Under the pieces are notes generated by a model. That model had not been told where the DNA came from, did no database searches, and worked only from the letters and a program-made list of their open reading frames with translations. 15,173 bases of DNA, taken from assembly GCA_945885485.1 (NCBI GenBank), contig CAMCYT010000042.1, positions 1 through 15,173 of the forward strand. The letters run 5' to 3'. The position numbers and the translations under genes were made by a program. Numbering within the stretch: the stretch's first letter is position 1; each line of letters opens with the position of its first letter. Of the stretch, positions 6,543 through 14,138 are shown piece after piece. Source of the stretch: Prosthecobacter debontii (GTDB lineage: Bacteria > Verrucomicrobiota > Verrucomicrobiia > Verrucomicrobiales > Akkermansiaceae).

Positions 6543-7364
6543 TTATTTATCAGCGCCATTTCCTTCTGGAAGCGGGATTTGCTGAGATGGCGGAACTCCT
6601 TGACTGATTGCTTTCAGCGCATCCTCGAATTTTTTGATGTCCAGGTCGCCTCCAGCACCTCCCTTACCATCAATGATTTTTGTGTCTGGTAGCACAATTG
6701 GAGCTGCGATTTCCACTGGGCCAGCGGCTTTCATCAACAACCGACGACTCACCGCTGCCTGCGCCTGGGTGCTTTCGGCGAAATCCTTTTCAACGGTCGT
6801 GTAAGCTTTTTCTGCGGCGACGAGATCTCCTTTTCCGACAGCAATGTCACCTAGAGCGATCCATGCATATGCGGCTAGATGGCTCGCAGATGAATCTTCT
6901 GTAAGCTCAGTAAAAAGCTTCTCTGCATCACTGGTTTTTCCTTGTTTGAGAAGCTTAGTGGCAAGACTCGCTACCGCATTGGCACGGGTAGGATGCGACT
7001 GCTTAGTATCGGCAATTCCACGCAGAGTAGCAATCGCATCGTCCTGTTTCGCTACATCCCATTGCTTTTCAGCAAGCAAAATACTAGAACTTCCAGCCGC
7101 AGCCGTGTCCCCGAAATTTTTAACAATACCTTCAAGATCCGCCGTCTCGTTTTTACTCACCAACAACGCACCCGCGGTCTGTTCTTTGCTCTGTTTAATT
7201 TCACGCTGCACAAGGTAAACCACTGCTGCAGCGATCAATAGCAGCACGAGAGCGATGAGCTTTAATTGATGTTTATCAAGAAATTGATCAACTGCTGGCT
7301 GAGATTTTTCAATATCCGCAAGTGAAGTTCCAGAAATAGGGTTGGAGGTGGTAGTTTCAGACAT
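6543..7364 (-). CDS. Membrane-anchored TPR-like protein (YfgM/tol-pal-like layout)
   Basis: The likely start is the ATG at 7362-7364 (273 residues); the frame extends to a GTG nine codons upstream. A cytoplasmic N-terminus of about 34 residues is followed by one membrane helix (about 35-52, LKLIALVLLLIAAAVVYLV) and then a helical region. Helical pairs typical of tetratricopeptide repeats can be seen: AEKQWDVAKQDDAIATLRGI, RANAVASLATKLLKQGKTSD, AAYAWIALGDIAVGKGDLVAAEKAY. This layout resembles YfgM, which links the SecYEG translocon to periplasmic chaperones, but similarity is at the level of architecture only. The C-terminal 60 residues are Gly/Pro-rich and likely disordered. It is the first gene of the minus-strand block, directly upstream of the two bactofilins, and may be an envelope partner or scaffold for them (inference). 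It is divergent from dnaE. Confidence 0.75.
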   Translation of the reverse strand: MSETTTSNPISGTSLADIEKSQPAVDQFLDKHQLKLIALVLLLIAAAVVYLVQREIKQSKEQTAGALLVSKNETADLEGIVKNFGDTAAAGSSSILLAEKQWDVAKQDDAIATLRGIADTKQSHPTRANAVASLATKLLKQGKTSDAEKLFTELTEDSSASHLAAYAWIALGDIAVGKGDLVAAEKAYTTVEKDFAESTQAQAAVSRRLLMKAAGPVEIAAPIVLPDTKIIDGKGGAGGDLDIKKFEDALKAISQGVPPSQQIPLPEGNGADK

Positions 7365-7520
7365 AAGATCGATTCGCCTGCTGGCGCACACCTATGCAAA
7401 CCTTCACCGCCAGTAAAATCAACAGCTTTATTTTCCCAACCGCACCAAGTGAAGCGAAAATTGAGGATTTTCCCAAATCCGCTTCCCTCTCCCCAGCTTC
7501 CCGCTAAGCTCCCAACGCGC
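7365..7520. promoter_or_regulatory. Divergent intergenic region between the TPR/bactofilin block and dnaE
   Basis: This 156 bp spacer must hold the promoters for the leftward block and for dnaE, because the two genes point away from each other. I could not pick confident -35/-10 boxes. A six-base inverted repeat, CTGGCG (7381-7386) and CGCCAG (7408-7413), flanks a 21-base loop and could be an operator or chance. Confidence 0.45.
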
Positions 7521-10500
7521 ATGTCTGATTCCTTCGTCCATCTCCATCTTCACACCGCCTACTCGCTTCTCGATGGCATGATCCGCACCAAGGAACTTGC
7601 CGCCCGCACCGCCGAACTCGGCATGCCTGCCGTCGCAATGACGGATCACGGCAACCTCTACGGCACCATCGATTTCTATCAGGCTTGTAAAAAAGCTGGC
7701 GTCAAACCTATCCTGGGCTGTGAAATTTATCTCTCCCCAGGTAGTGCTGAAGATAAAAAGAAAATCCTCAATCGCAAAAGCGCCACTCATCTAACACTTC
7801 TAGCAGAAACAAACGAAGGTTGGGAAAATTTATCCAAACTCATTTCTATCGGCCATCTCGACGGAATGTATAACGGCAAACCCCGTGTTGACCGCGATCT
7901 GCTACGCGCGCATTCCAAAGGCATTATCTGCCTTTCCGGCTGTATCTCCGGACCAGTCAACGAATGGCTATTGAAAGGTGAAACCGACAAAGCTCTCGAA
8001 GCTCTAACAGAACTTCGCGACATCTTCGGTCAAGACAACACCTTCGTCGAACTCCACAACCACGGCCTCGAAGCCCAGCTCAAGCTAATCCCCCAGCTTC
8101 TCGATCTCGCCAAACAACTCTCCCTCCCCGTCGTCGCCGCGAACGATGTGCACTTCCTCCACCGCACCGATCACGAAGCTCACGATGTCATGATCTGCAT
8201 CGGCACTGGCTCAATGGTGATCGATGAAAATCGCATGCGTTACACCCCGGAAGTTTATTACAAATCCGCCGAGGAAATGCGTGAGATTTTCAAAGATATA
8301 CCCGAGGCCTGCGACAACACCCTCCGCATCGCCGAGCGTTGCAACGTCACGATCAAGCTAGACTCAACCTCCTCAGAAAAATACCCACAATTCCCCACCC
8401 CCGATGGCTCACCCCGTGAGGAATACATGATGAAACTCTGCCAAGAGGGACTCCTGAAACGCTACAGTCCAGAAAAAGCCAACTCACCTGAAGTCGCCGA
8501 TCGCTTGAAATACGAGGTCGATACCATCAACTCCCTCGGTTTCGCATCTTACTTCCTGATCACCGCAGATTTCATCCAATGGGCCCGCGACAACGACATC
8601 CCCGTCGGCCCCGGCCGTGGCTCCGCTGCCGGCTCCCTTGCCTCCTACGCGATGGGCATCACTAATATTTGTCCGCTCCAGTTCGGCCTCTTGTTCGAAC
8701 GTTTCCTCAACCCAGAACGCGTTTCACCTCCCGACGTCGATATCGATTTCTGCCAATCACGCCGCGCCGAAGTCATCGATTACGTTAGAAAAAAATACGG
8801 TGAAAAATCCGTTTCTCACATCATCACCTACGGCACGATGGGCGCGAAATCCGTCATCCGTGATGTTGCTCGCGTCATGGGAATTTCTTATGGCGAAGCC
8901 GACCGCATCGCTAAAATCATCGAGACCAAACCCGGCGTAAAACTCCAAGGTGAGTGGGACACGAAAGAAGAACTCCGAACCTTGATCGAATCATCTTCCA
9001 CCTACAAAGATCTATGGACTTACGCGCTACGCTTGGAAGGCATCAACCGCAGCGTCGGCATCCACGCAGCAGGAATCGTGATCGGTGACCGCCCGCTCGA
9101 CGAACACATCCCTCTCACCCGCGGCAACGAAGGCGAGGTCGTCACCCAATACGACATGGGCGCGATCACGGAAGTTGGACTCCTAAAAATGGATTTCTTG
9201 GGATTAAAAAACCTTACCGTCATCCACGATGCCGTGGGCCACATCCGCAAACACATTCCAGATTTTGATATCGAAAAAGTTCAGCTCACCGATCAAGCCA
9301 CCTTCGATATGCTCAACCGTGGCGAAACCATGGGAGTGTTCCAGCTTGAGTCCGGCGGTATGGTCGAAACCTGTAAGAAATACGAGATCCGTAGTATCGA
9401 TGACATTATCGACTTAATCGCCGTATACCGTCCTGGTGCCATGCAATTCATCGATCAGATGCTCGATGTCAAAAAAGGTAAAAAAGCCAACTACGAGCAT
9501 CCTTTGTTAGAACAAGTTTGCGGTAATACCTTCGGCGTCATGATCTATCAGGAGCAGGTGCAAAACGCTGCTAAAGTTCTCGCAGGTTATACTCTCGGCG
9601 GCGCCGACCTTCTTCGCCGCGCTATGGGTAAAAAAGACGTCGATAAAATGGCGAAAGAACGTGTCAAATTCATCGAGGGTGCGAAGATTCACAACAACAT
9701 CGGAGAAAAACTAGCCAACACCATCTTCGATAAAATCAACGCCTTCGCCGGATACGGTTTCAACAAATCCCACTCTGCTTGCTACGGACACATCTCTTAC
9801 TGGACCGCCTACATGAAGGCAAATCATCCAGTCGAATTCATGTCCGCTCTCCTTTCCAACGAGGTCAACAACACGGATAAAATTACCGTATTCGTCGCAG
9901 AATGCCATCGCATGGGAATCGAAATTCTCCCCCCAAACCTTAATAAATCTCATCTACGCTTCATTCCTGAAGATATCGAATCCGGAAAAAAAGCAATCCG
10001 CTACGGCCTTGCCGCAATCAAAAACGTCGGCGAAGCAGCAATGAAAACCGCGATCTACGAGCGCCTCGCAAATGGCGATTACAACTCACTCGAAGATTTT
10101 TCTTCACGCCTCGACTCAAAAGTCATCAACAAGCGCATTTTGGAAAACCTCGTCAAAGCCGGCGCACTCGATTGGACCGGAGAAAACCGTGCAACCATGT
10201 TTTCCCGACTCGAACAAGTCGTCGCCTCCGCCTCCGCGACTCAACGCGACAAAGCATCTGGCCAATCTTCTTTGTTCGATACGATCGACTTCACCCCCGC
10301 GCCTACCAGCAAAGATAAGCCCATCGTAAACGCCGTAGAGGAATGGTCCAAAGACGACCGACTCGCTCACGAAAAAGAACTGTTAGGTTTCTACGTCACC
10401 GGCCATCCTTTGGATAAATATCGTGGCATTCTCGACTCCGATAAATACAACCGCATCGGTTTGATCGATGAAATTGATATAGAAAACCCACGCGAACGCT

Positions 10501-11081
10501 ACCCCATCGCAGGCATGATCCGCTCGGTCGAATCCCGCATGACCAAAGCCGGAAAACCTTTTGGCATCCTCACTGTCGAGGACTTCACCGGCTCCTGCGA
10601 AGTCATGCTCTGGTCCGAATCCTTCATACCCGCCCGCGATACTGGAATCCTCCAACCCGGCAGTATGATTAAACTTAAAATCGGCATCCAAGTCGATGAC
10701 CGCACCGGTGGCCGCCGCTTGACTGGAGCCAATATCAGCGAACTCAAATCCAAAAAATCTAACAATACAAACGGCGCGCTCGAACTTATTCTCTGGACCC
10801 ATCGACACACCGCAAAAGACCTTGAGGAAATCCACTACCACCTCACCGGTCACCCCGGCTCAACTCCCGTCATCATTCATTTCCAAAACTCCGCCGGAAA
10901 ACGCCTCTCCATCCAACCCTCAGAAACCTACCACATCAAACGCTCCGACGAACTAGCCAGATCCCTTGATCGTTTCATCGAAGAATCATTCAGGAGAGCC
11001 TACTGGAGAGCCCCGACAAGTCGGGGCCGACTTCTTAACTTCTTAGTTACGCATCCGTTTCCTCAATCCCTCATCTGGTAA
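7521..11081 (+). CDS. dnaE: DNA polymerase III alpha subunit
   Basis: This is the replicative polymerase subunit, which extends DNA 5' to 3' within the holoenzyme. I start at the ATG 7521-7523 (MSDSFVHLHLHTAYSLLDG); the frame extends to a GTG at 7449 but the added residues are unlike DnaE. The length of 1186 residues is close to E. coli DnaE (1160). The N-terminal PHP domain starts at HLHLH (7-11) and keeps metal-binding motifs (MTDHGNLYG, ANDVHFLHRTDHE), unlike the decayed PHP of E. coli, so it may be catalytic. The palm has GPGRGSAAGS (from 363), the catalytic PDVDIDF (Asp405, 407, 409) and KMDFLGLKNL (Asp558). Helix-hairpin-helix and OB-fold (about 994-1075) regions follow. The last 25 or so residues (RRAYWRAPTSRGRLLNFL...) are encoded across a palindrome and look unlike the family. 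The gene overlaps the convergent DCC gene by 39 bp. No Shine-Dalgarno is evident. Confidence 0.97.
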   Translation: MSDSFVHLHLHTAYSLLDGMIRTKELAARTAELGMPAVAMTDHGNLYGTIDFYQACKKAGVKPILGCEIYLSPGSAEDKKKILNRKSATHLTLLAETNEGWENLSKLISIGHLDGMYNGKPRVDRDLLRAHSKGIICLSGCISGPVNEWLLKGETDKALEALTELRDIFGQDNTFVELHNHGLEAQLKLIPQLLDLAKQLSLPVVAANDVHFLHRTDHEAHDVMICIGTGSMVIDENRMRYTPEVYYKSAEEMREIFKDIPEACDNTLRIAERCNVTIKLDSTSSEKYPQFPTPDGSPREEYMMKLCQEGLLKRYSPEKANSPEVADRLKYEVDTINSLGFASYFLITADFIQWARDNDIPVGPGRGSAAGSLASYAMGITNICPLQFGLLFERFLNPERVSPPDVDIDFCQSRRAEVIDYVRKKYGEKSVSHIITYGTMGAKSVIRDVARVMGISYGEADRIAKIIETKPGVKLQGEWDTKEELRTLIESSSTYKDLWTYALRLEGINRSVGIHAAGIVIGDRPLDEHIPLTRGNEGEVVTQYDMGAITEVGLLKMDFLGLKNLTVIHDAVGHIRKHIPDFDIEKVQLTDQATFDMLNRGETMGVFQLESGGMVETCKKYEIRSIDDIIDLIAVYRPGAMQFIDQMLDVKKGKKANYEHPLLEQVCGNTFGVMIYQEQVQNAAKVLAGYTLGGADLLRRAMGKKDVDKMAKERVKFIEGAKIHNNIGEKLANTIFDKINAFAGYGFNKSHSACYGHISYWTAYMKANHPVEFMSALLSNEVNNTDKITVFVAECHRMGIEILPPNLNKSHLRFIPEDIESGKKAIRYGLAAIKNVGEAAMKTAIYERLANGDYNSLEDFSSRLDSKVINKRILENLVKAGALDWTGENRATMFSRLEQVVASASATQRDKASGQSSLFDTIDFTPAPTSKDKPIVNAVEEWSKDDRLAHEKELLGFYVTGHPLDKYRGILDSDKYNRIGLIDEIDIENPRERYPIAGMIRSVESRMTKAGKPFGILTVEDFTGSCEVMLWSESFIPARDTGILQPGSMIKLKIGIQVDDRTGGRRLTGANISELKSKKSNNTNGALELILWTHRHTAKDLEEIHYHLTGHPGSTPVIIHFQNSAGKRLSIQPSETYHIKRSDELARSLDRFIEESFRRAYWRAPTSRGRLLNFLVTHPFPQSLIW
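11011..11028 (+). repeat. Perfect GC-rich palindrome inside the 3' end of dnaE
   Basis: The arms GCCCCGAC (11011-11018) and GTCGGGGC (11021-11028) are perfect inverted repeats with a 2-base centre. As RNA this gives a 7 bp stem with a CAAG loop, followed by a moderately T-rich stretch. It lies in the coding frame and encodes part of the odd DnaE tail (APTSRG). It could be a REP-like dispersed palindrome or a terminator-like structure; with one copy visible I cannot prove either. Confidence 0.75.
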
Positions 11082-11435
11082 TTCACAAGCACCCGCCAAC
11101 CGATTGCGATTCCTCGCAATCAAATCATAAGCTGCATTTCTCAATCGCCTAGGTAACATCGAAAACATAACAGCCAGCAAACGGAAAACTCCACCCAATG
11201 TTTTACCCAACTCCAAAAGCGCATCGCCTTTCGTGAAAATTTTCCCATCCTCCTCTCTCAAAATCACCATCGATCCACCACCTTTTTCCGCATAGCCTTT
11301 TAGCTCAAATCTACCCGAAAGCTCTCCTTGTAACGGCGCGAATTCAATCAATCCCTTCTTATCATACTCATAGACGAAGCGCACCGATCTCATACAAAAT
11401 CCGCACTCACCATCGAAAAACAGCACCAAGCTCAC
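11043..11435 (-). CDS. Thiol-disulfide oxidoreductase of the DCC family (DUF393)
   Basis: I choose a GTG start at 11433-11435, giving 130 residues that begin MSLVLFFDGECGFCMRSVRF. The family normally begins within a few residues of this motif. The frame is open 19 codons further to a TTG at 11490-11492, but that would leave only 20 bp to the divergent isomerase gene. The defining Asp-Gly-x-Cys-x-x-Cys motif is at residues 8-14 (Cys11, Cys14), and the C-terminal MLPRRLRNAAYDLIARNRNR block is also family-typical. DCC proteins are small thioredoxin-like proteins predicted to be thiol-disulfide oxidoreductases; substrates are generally unknown. It is convergent with dnaE and overlaps its 3' end by 39 bp, an overlap probably caused by the extended dnaE frame. 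Confidence 0.88.
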   Translation of the reverse strand: MSLVLFFDGECGFCMRSVRFVYEYDKKGLIEFAPLQGELSGRFELKGYAEKGGGSMVILREEDGKIFTKGDALLELGKTLGGVFRLLAVMFSMLPRRLRNAAYDLIARNRNRLAGACELPDEGLRKRMRN

Positions 11436-11512
11436 AGCCAGAAAATACTCTTTATCCTCAATTAGCCTATTGAAAAATCGCCAATTTTCCAATTCATCCG
11501 TAATTTAACTGT

Positions 11513-12451
11513 ATGCCTGCCATCACTTTCAAACCTCTTTACATGCAACGCATCTGGGGAGGAAGAAGCCTTGAAACCATTTATCAAAGAGATCTACCAG
11601 ACACCCATTCACCCTACGGCGAAGCCTGGGAAATCGTCGATCGCGAAGACGCTCAATCCATTGTCTGCGACGGTCAATTCGCTGGAAAATCTCTACACGA
11701 TCTCTGGCAAAACCACCGCAAAGAAATTTTCGGAATCGATTTCACTGAAAATTCCCGTTTTCCCATCCTCATCAAAATCCTCGACTCTTCCGACGATCTC
11801 TCCATTCAAGTCCATCCCCCTGCACACCTCGCTAAACAATTCAATGGTGAACCCAAAACCGAAATGTGGTTTATCGCCAATGCCAAACCTGGATCCAAAC
11901 TATACATCGGCCTCAAACAAGGCGTGACAAGTGAAAGCTTTGAACAAGCCATCGCCGACGGCACTGTTGCTGATGTCGTCCACTCGATCACTCCTGAGAA
12001 TGGTGATTGTATCTTCATCGAATCAGGCCGCCTACACGCCATCGGCGCGGGCTTTCTCATCCATGAAATCCAGCAAAACTCCGATACAACTTACCGCGTC
12101 TTCGACTGGAATCGCAAAGATTCAAATGGCAACCCTCGCGACCTACACATTGCAGAGTCGCTCGCATGTATCAACTTTAACGATACCGAACCTGAAATTG
12201 AAACTCCTGTCGGCAAAACATTAGTCAGTTGCCCATATTTTACCACCACCCTCCATCACTTATCCACTGGCGAAACCATCGCGAATCCACAAGCCGATCG
12301 CTTCTCAATGATCACTGTAATTTCAGGATCACTTAATCAAATTCACATCAAGGGTCAGACCATATTATTGCCACAATCTGCTTCGCCACTCACTGCCACT
12401 GAAGCCACATCCGTCCTTCAAATCACTATTCCGTCTCAATACTCGATTTAG
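11513..12451 (+). CDS. manA: Class I mannose-6-phosphate isomerase
   Basis: This 312-residue cytoplasmic zinc enzyme interconverts mannose-6-phosphate and fructose-6-phosphate, feeding GDP-mannose for polysaccharides or mannose use. The short type-I form (about 310-320 residues, as in Bacillus) is recognised by MQRIWGGRSL (11-20), YGEAWEIVDRED (35-46), FPILIKILDSSDDLSIQVHP (83-102), KTEMWFI (115-121) and GRLHAIGAGFLIHEIQQNSD (172-191). Zinc ligands are Gln99, His101, Glu117 and His175; TYRVFDWNR contains the likely catalytic Arg195. The C-terminal part is a second cupin-like domain. The ATG at 11513 has no Shine-Dalgarno and little upstream space. parB follows after 117 bp on the same strand, without an obvious functional link. 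Confidence 0.95.
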   Translation: MPAITFKPLYMQRIWGGRSLETIYQRDLPDTHSPYGEAWEIVDREDAQSIVCDGQFAGKSLHDLWQNHRKEIFGIDFTENSRFPILIKILDSSDDLSIQVHPPAHLAKQFNGEPKTEMWFIANAKPGSKLYIGLKQGVTSESFEQAIADGTVADVVHSITPENGDCIFIESGRLHAIGAGFLIHEIQQNSDTTYRVFDWNRKDSNGNPRDLHIAESLACINFNDTEPEIETPVGKTLVSCPYFTTTLHHLSTGETIANPQADRFSMITVISGSLNQIHIKGQTILLPQSASPLTATEATSVLQITIPSQYSI

Positions 12452-12568
12452 GCGCGGCGATTGCCGAACAAAACTTACACATCACACGGGGCACTTTCTT
12501 ACTTTCTTTTCAACGTTTCCTAAAATCCTCTTCCCCTCCTCTCAAGTTTAACTCACACTCACCTTCCC

Positions 12569-13468
12569 ATGGCAAAACCAGCACTCGGCAAAGGACTCGG
12601 CGCCCTTATCAAAAAGAATCAATCGCTCCCCGGACAAGATCCTTCCGGAAGTAATGATGAATCTCCGCGCGTTCGCGAAATCGCCATCGATAACGTCGTC
12701 CCTTCTCCGCTTCAACCACGTCATCAATTCATCGAGGCTCCGTTAGATGACCTGATGGATTCGATCCGCCAACACGGAATCATACAACCACTCATCTGCC
12801 GACTCGTTGATGGAAAATATGAACTAATCGCAGGTGAACGTCGCTGGAGAGCTTCCAAAAAACTCGGACGCACTCACGTTCCCGTCATCGAACGCGCCGC
12901 ATCAGATCGCGATGTGTTAGAAATGGCATTGATTGAAAACCTTCAACGCGAGGATCTCAATCCAATCGAAGAAGCAGCTGGTTACGTCCGCCTTGCTAAG
13001 GAGTTCACGATGAAGCAGGAAGAGATCGCCACCCGAGTTGGCAAGTCTCGCGCCTCCGTCGCCAATGCAATGCGATTACTCGATCTCCATCAGGACATAC
13101 AAATCCACCTCGCCCAAGGCCAAATCACCGTCGGTCACGCCAAGGCCATTCTTGCTTTAAAAGACGCAGAGTCTCAGAAACTCGCTGCCGATCAAATCAT
13201 CCGCCGCAAGCTCACCGTCCGCGCTGCCGAGAAACTCACCCAATCACTCCTCAGTAATCCTTCCGGTGAGTCAGATCCAAAAAAATCAGCCCCAAAAGAG
13301 GTAGATATCCACATCCGCGCCCTCACCAAGCGCCTCCAAGAACACCTCGCCACCCACGTTTCGATCAACCATTCCGTCAAAAAAGGCAAAATTGAAATCG
13401 AATACTACGGCAACGACGACCTCGATCGGATTCTGGAACTACTCAAACTTCCGAGCACAACTTTGTAG
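12569..13468 (+). CDS. parB: Chromosome-partitioning protein ParB
   Basis: This 299-residue protein is a centromere-binding CTPase that loads at parS sites, slides along DNA and works with ParA in chromosome segregation. The N-terminus has KPALGKGLGALI (3-14), the usual start of ParB/Spo0J and the ParA-contact region. VPSPLQPRHQF (44-54), IIQPLICR (71-78) and LIAGERRWRA (87-96) form the CTP-binding ParB/Srx fold. ALIENLQREDLNPIEEA (120-136) follows, then a helix-turn-helix at about 148-171 (KQEEIATRVGKSRASVANAMRL). The C-terminal part is a dimerisation domain. The ATG at 12569 is clear. No parA lies in the window, and the upstream neighbour is manA, which departs from the frequent parA-parB pair. 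The stop codon falls inside a hairpin repeat. Confidence 0.96.
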   Translation: MAKPALGKGLGALIKKNQSLPGQDPSGSNDESPRVREIAIDNVVPSPLQPRHQFIEAPLDDLMDSIRQHGIIQPLICRLVDGKYELIAGERRWRASKKLGRTHVPVIERAASDRDVLEMALIENLQREDLNPIEEAAGYVRLAKEFTMKQEEIATRVGKSRASVANAMRLLDLHQDIQIHLAQGQITVGHAKAILALKDAESQKLAADQIIRRKLTVRAAEKLTQSLLSNPSGESDPKKSAPKEVDIHIRALTKRLQEHLATHVSINHSVKKGKIEIEYYGNDDLDRILELLKLPSTTL

Positions 13469-13486
13469 CGACGATCTTCGGTCGCT
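13467..13486 (+). repeat. Hairpin repeat overlapping the parB stop codon
   Basis: The sequence AGCGACGATCTTCGGTCGCT folds as AGCGA/TCGCT plus CGA/TCG with one bulged G and a TCT loop. It begins in the TAG stop of parB. It resembles REP-like dispersed palindromes at gene ends or a small transcription terminator without a T-tract. Only this copy is in the window. The decayed gene downstream begins to be recognisable about 75 bp later. Confidence 0.6.
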
Positions 13487-13559
13487 GTCATGTCAGCGTT
13501 TGTCGATGTCATTCGCGGCACCATGAATGCTAGGAATTTGCTTTTTCATTCAGCACTGA

Positions 13560-14077
13560 GAATACACTGAAGAGCCTGTCTGGGAAGGGGAAAAGGGGGT
13601 TGACGATCTGTTGTCGTGGAAGGCGAACAAGCAGGAGGCTGCCAAAGTTATTCCATGGTTTGCTGGGCTTAAGCCGCAGCCAAGCAAGACGGTGTTGAAA
13701 AGGCGGTAAATACAGATTTTTGTGAATCAGAAAAGTTGTTTCGCGCAGTGGGAATACTTTGGACCTTGGTTGACGGATGATTGGGCCTATGTATTTAGCA
13801 ACAGGCCGCCGAAAGCCACGCAGAATGGGGCGGCTGGGATCGATATTTCTCCATCAGTCCGGGATTACCTGTCGATCCAATCGAGAAGAAAAATTCATTG
13901 GCGATTTGCCGAGGAAAGCCAAGTGCCACACGGTTCTTGGAAAAAAAATACGGTACACAGGCGACCAATGCGGCAACGAATCTTCCAAACTCATCAACCC
14001 AAGACCGCGCAGCTGCGCAAAAAGAGTATGAGCCCTATTGGCAGGAACTTCGCGAACGGGAGCTGAAGCGACAGTAG
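13560..14077 (+). pseudogene. Decayed, 5'-truncated gene of unknown function
   Basis: One plus-strand frame reads coherently from about 13560 (EYTEEPVWEGEKGVDDLL, then KQEAAKVIPWFAGLKPQ) to an in-frame TAA at 13707-13709. It continues in the same frame (SCFAQWEYFGPWLTDDWAYV, GIDISPSVRDYL, HWRFAEESQVPHGSWKK). At a run of eight A (13941-13948) the coding pattern moves to another frame: KKYGTQATNAATNLPNSS ... YWQELRERELKRQ, stop TAG at 14075-14077. The match of the two halves at the A-run indicates a frameshift of one base. The TAA sits where I remember a tryptophan in relatives (R-W-I), so TGG to TAA is likely. No start codon or N-terminal half is seen; the region 13487-13559 may hold more worn remnant. 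I recall similar proteins with an SPAVRDYL motif from Verrucomicrobia and other bacteria, without known function; I cannot check this here. Confidence 0.65.
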
Positions 14078-14138
14078 CAGGGGGACTTGGGGGGATGAAG
14101 ATGCGCGTCTGTAGTAAATCCCTAACACCCTAAGCCTA

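Noticed and set aside
6844..7241. Overlapping plus-strand open frames of about 100-124 codons opposite the TPR-like gene
   Set aside because: They are antisense to a coherent membrane/TPR protein and have biased serine/arginine composition without motifs.
7381..7413. Inverted repeat CTGGCG/CGCCAG in the dnaE divergent region as a definite operator
   Set aside because: The arms are only six bases with a 21-base loop, which is expected by chance; kept only as a note in the intergenic entry.
7449..7520. Upstream GTG start for dnaE
   Set aside because: The 24 extra residues are basic and Pro-rich, unlike DnaE, whereas the ATG at 7521 places the PHP motif HLHLH at the usual position.
10383..10853. 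Long minus-strand open frame inside dnaE (156 codons)
   Set aside because: It is fully antisense to the conserved OB-fold and C-terminal region of dnaE and has no recognisable motif; it is a by-product of dnaE codon use.
11990..12060. Minus-strand open frame within manA
   Set aside because: It is antisense to the conserved zinc-binding region of the isomerase.
13490..13570. Short ATG frame (MSAFVDVIRGTMNARNLLFH...) just after parB
   Set aside because: It is only 26 codons, has no motif, and overlaps the start of the decayed gene in another frame; at most it is part of the worn remnant.
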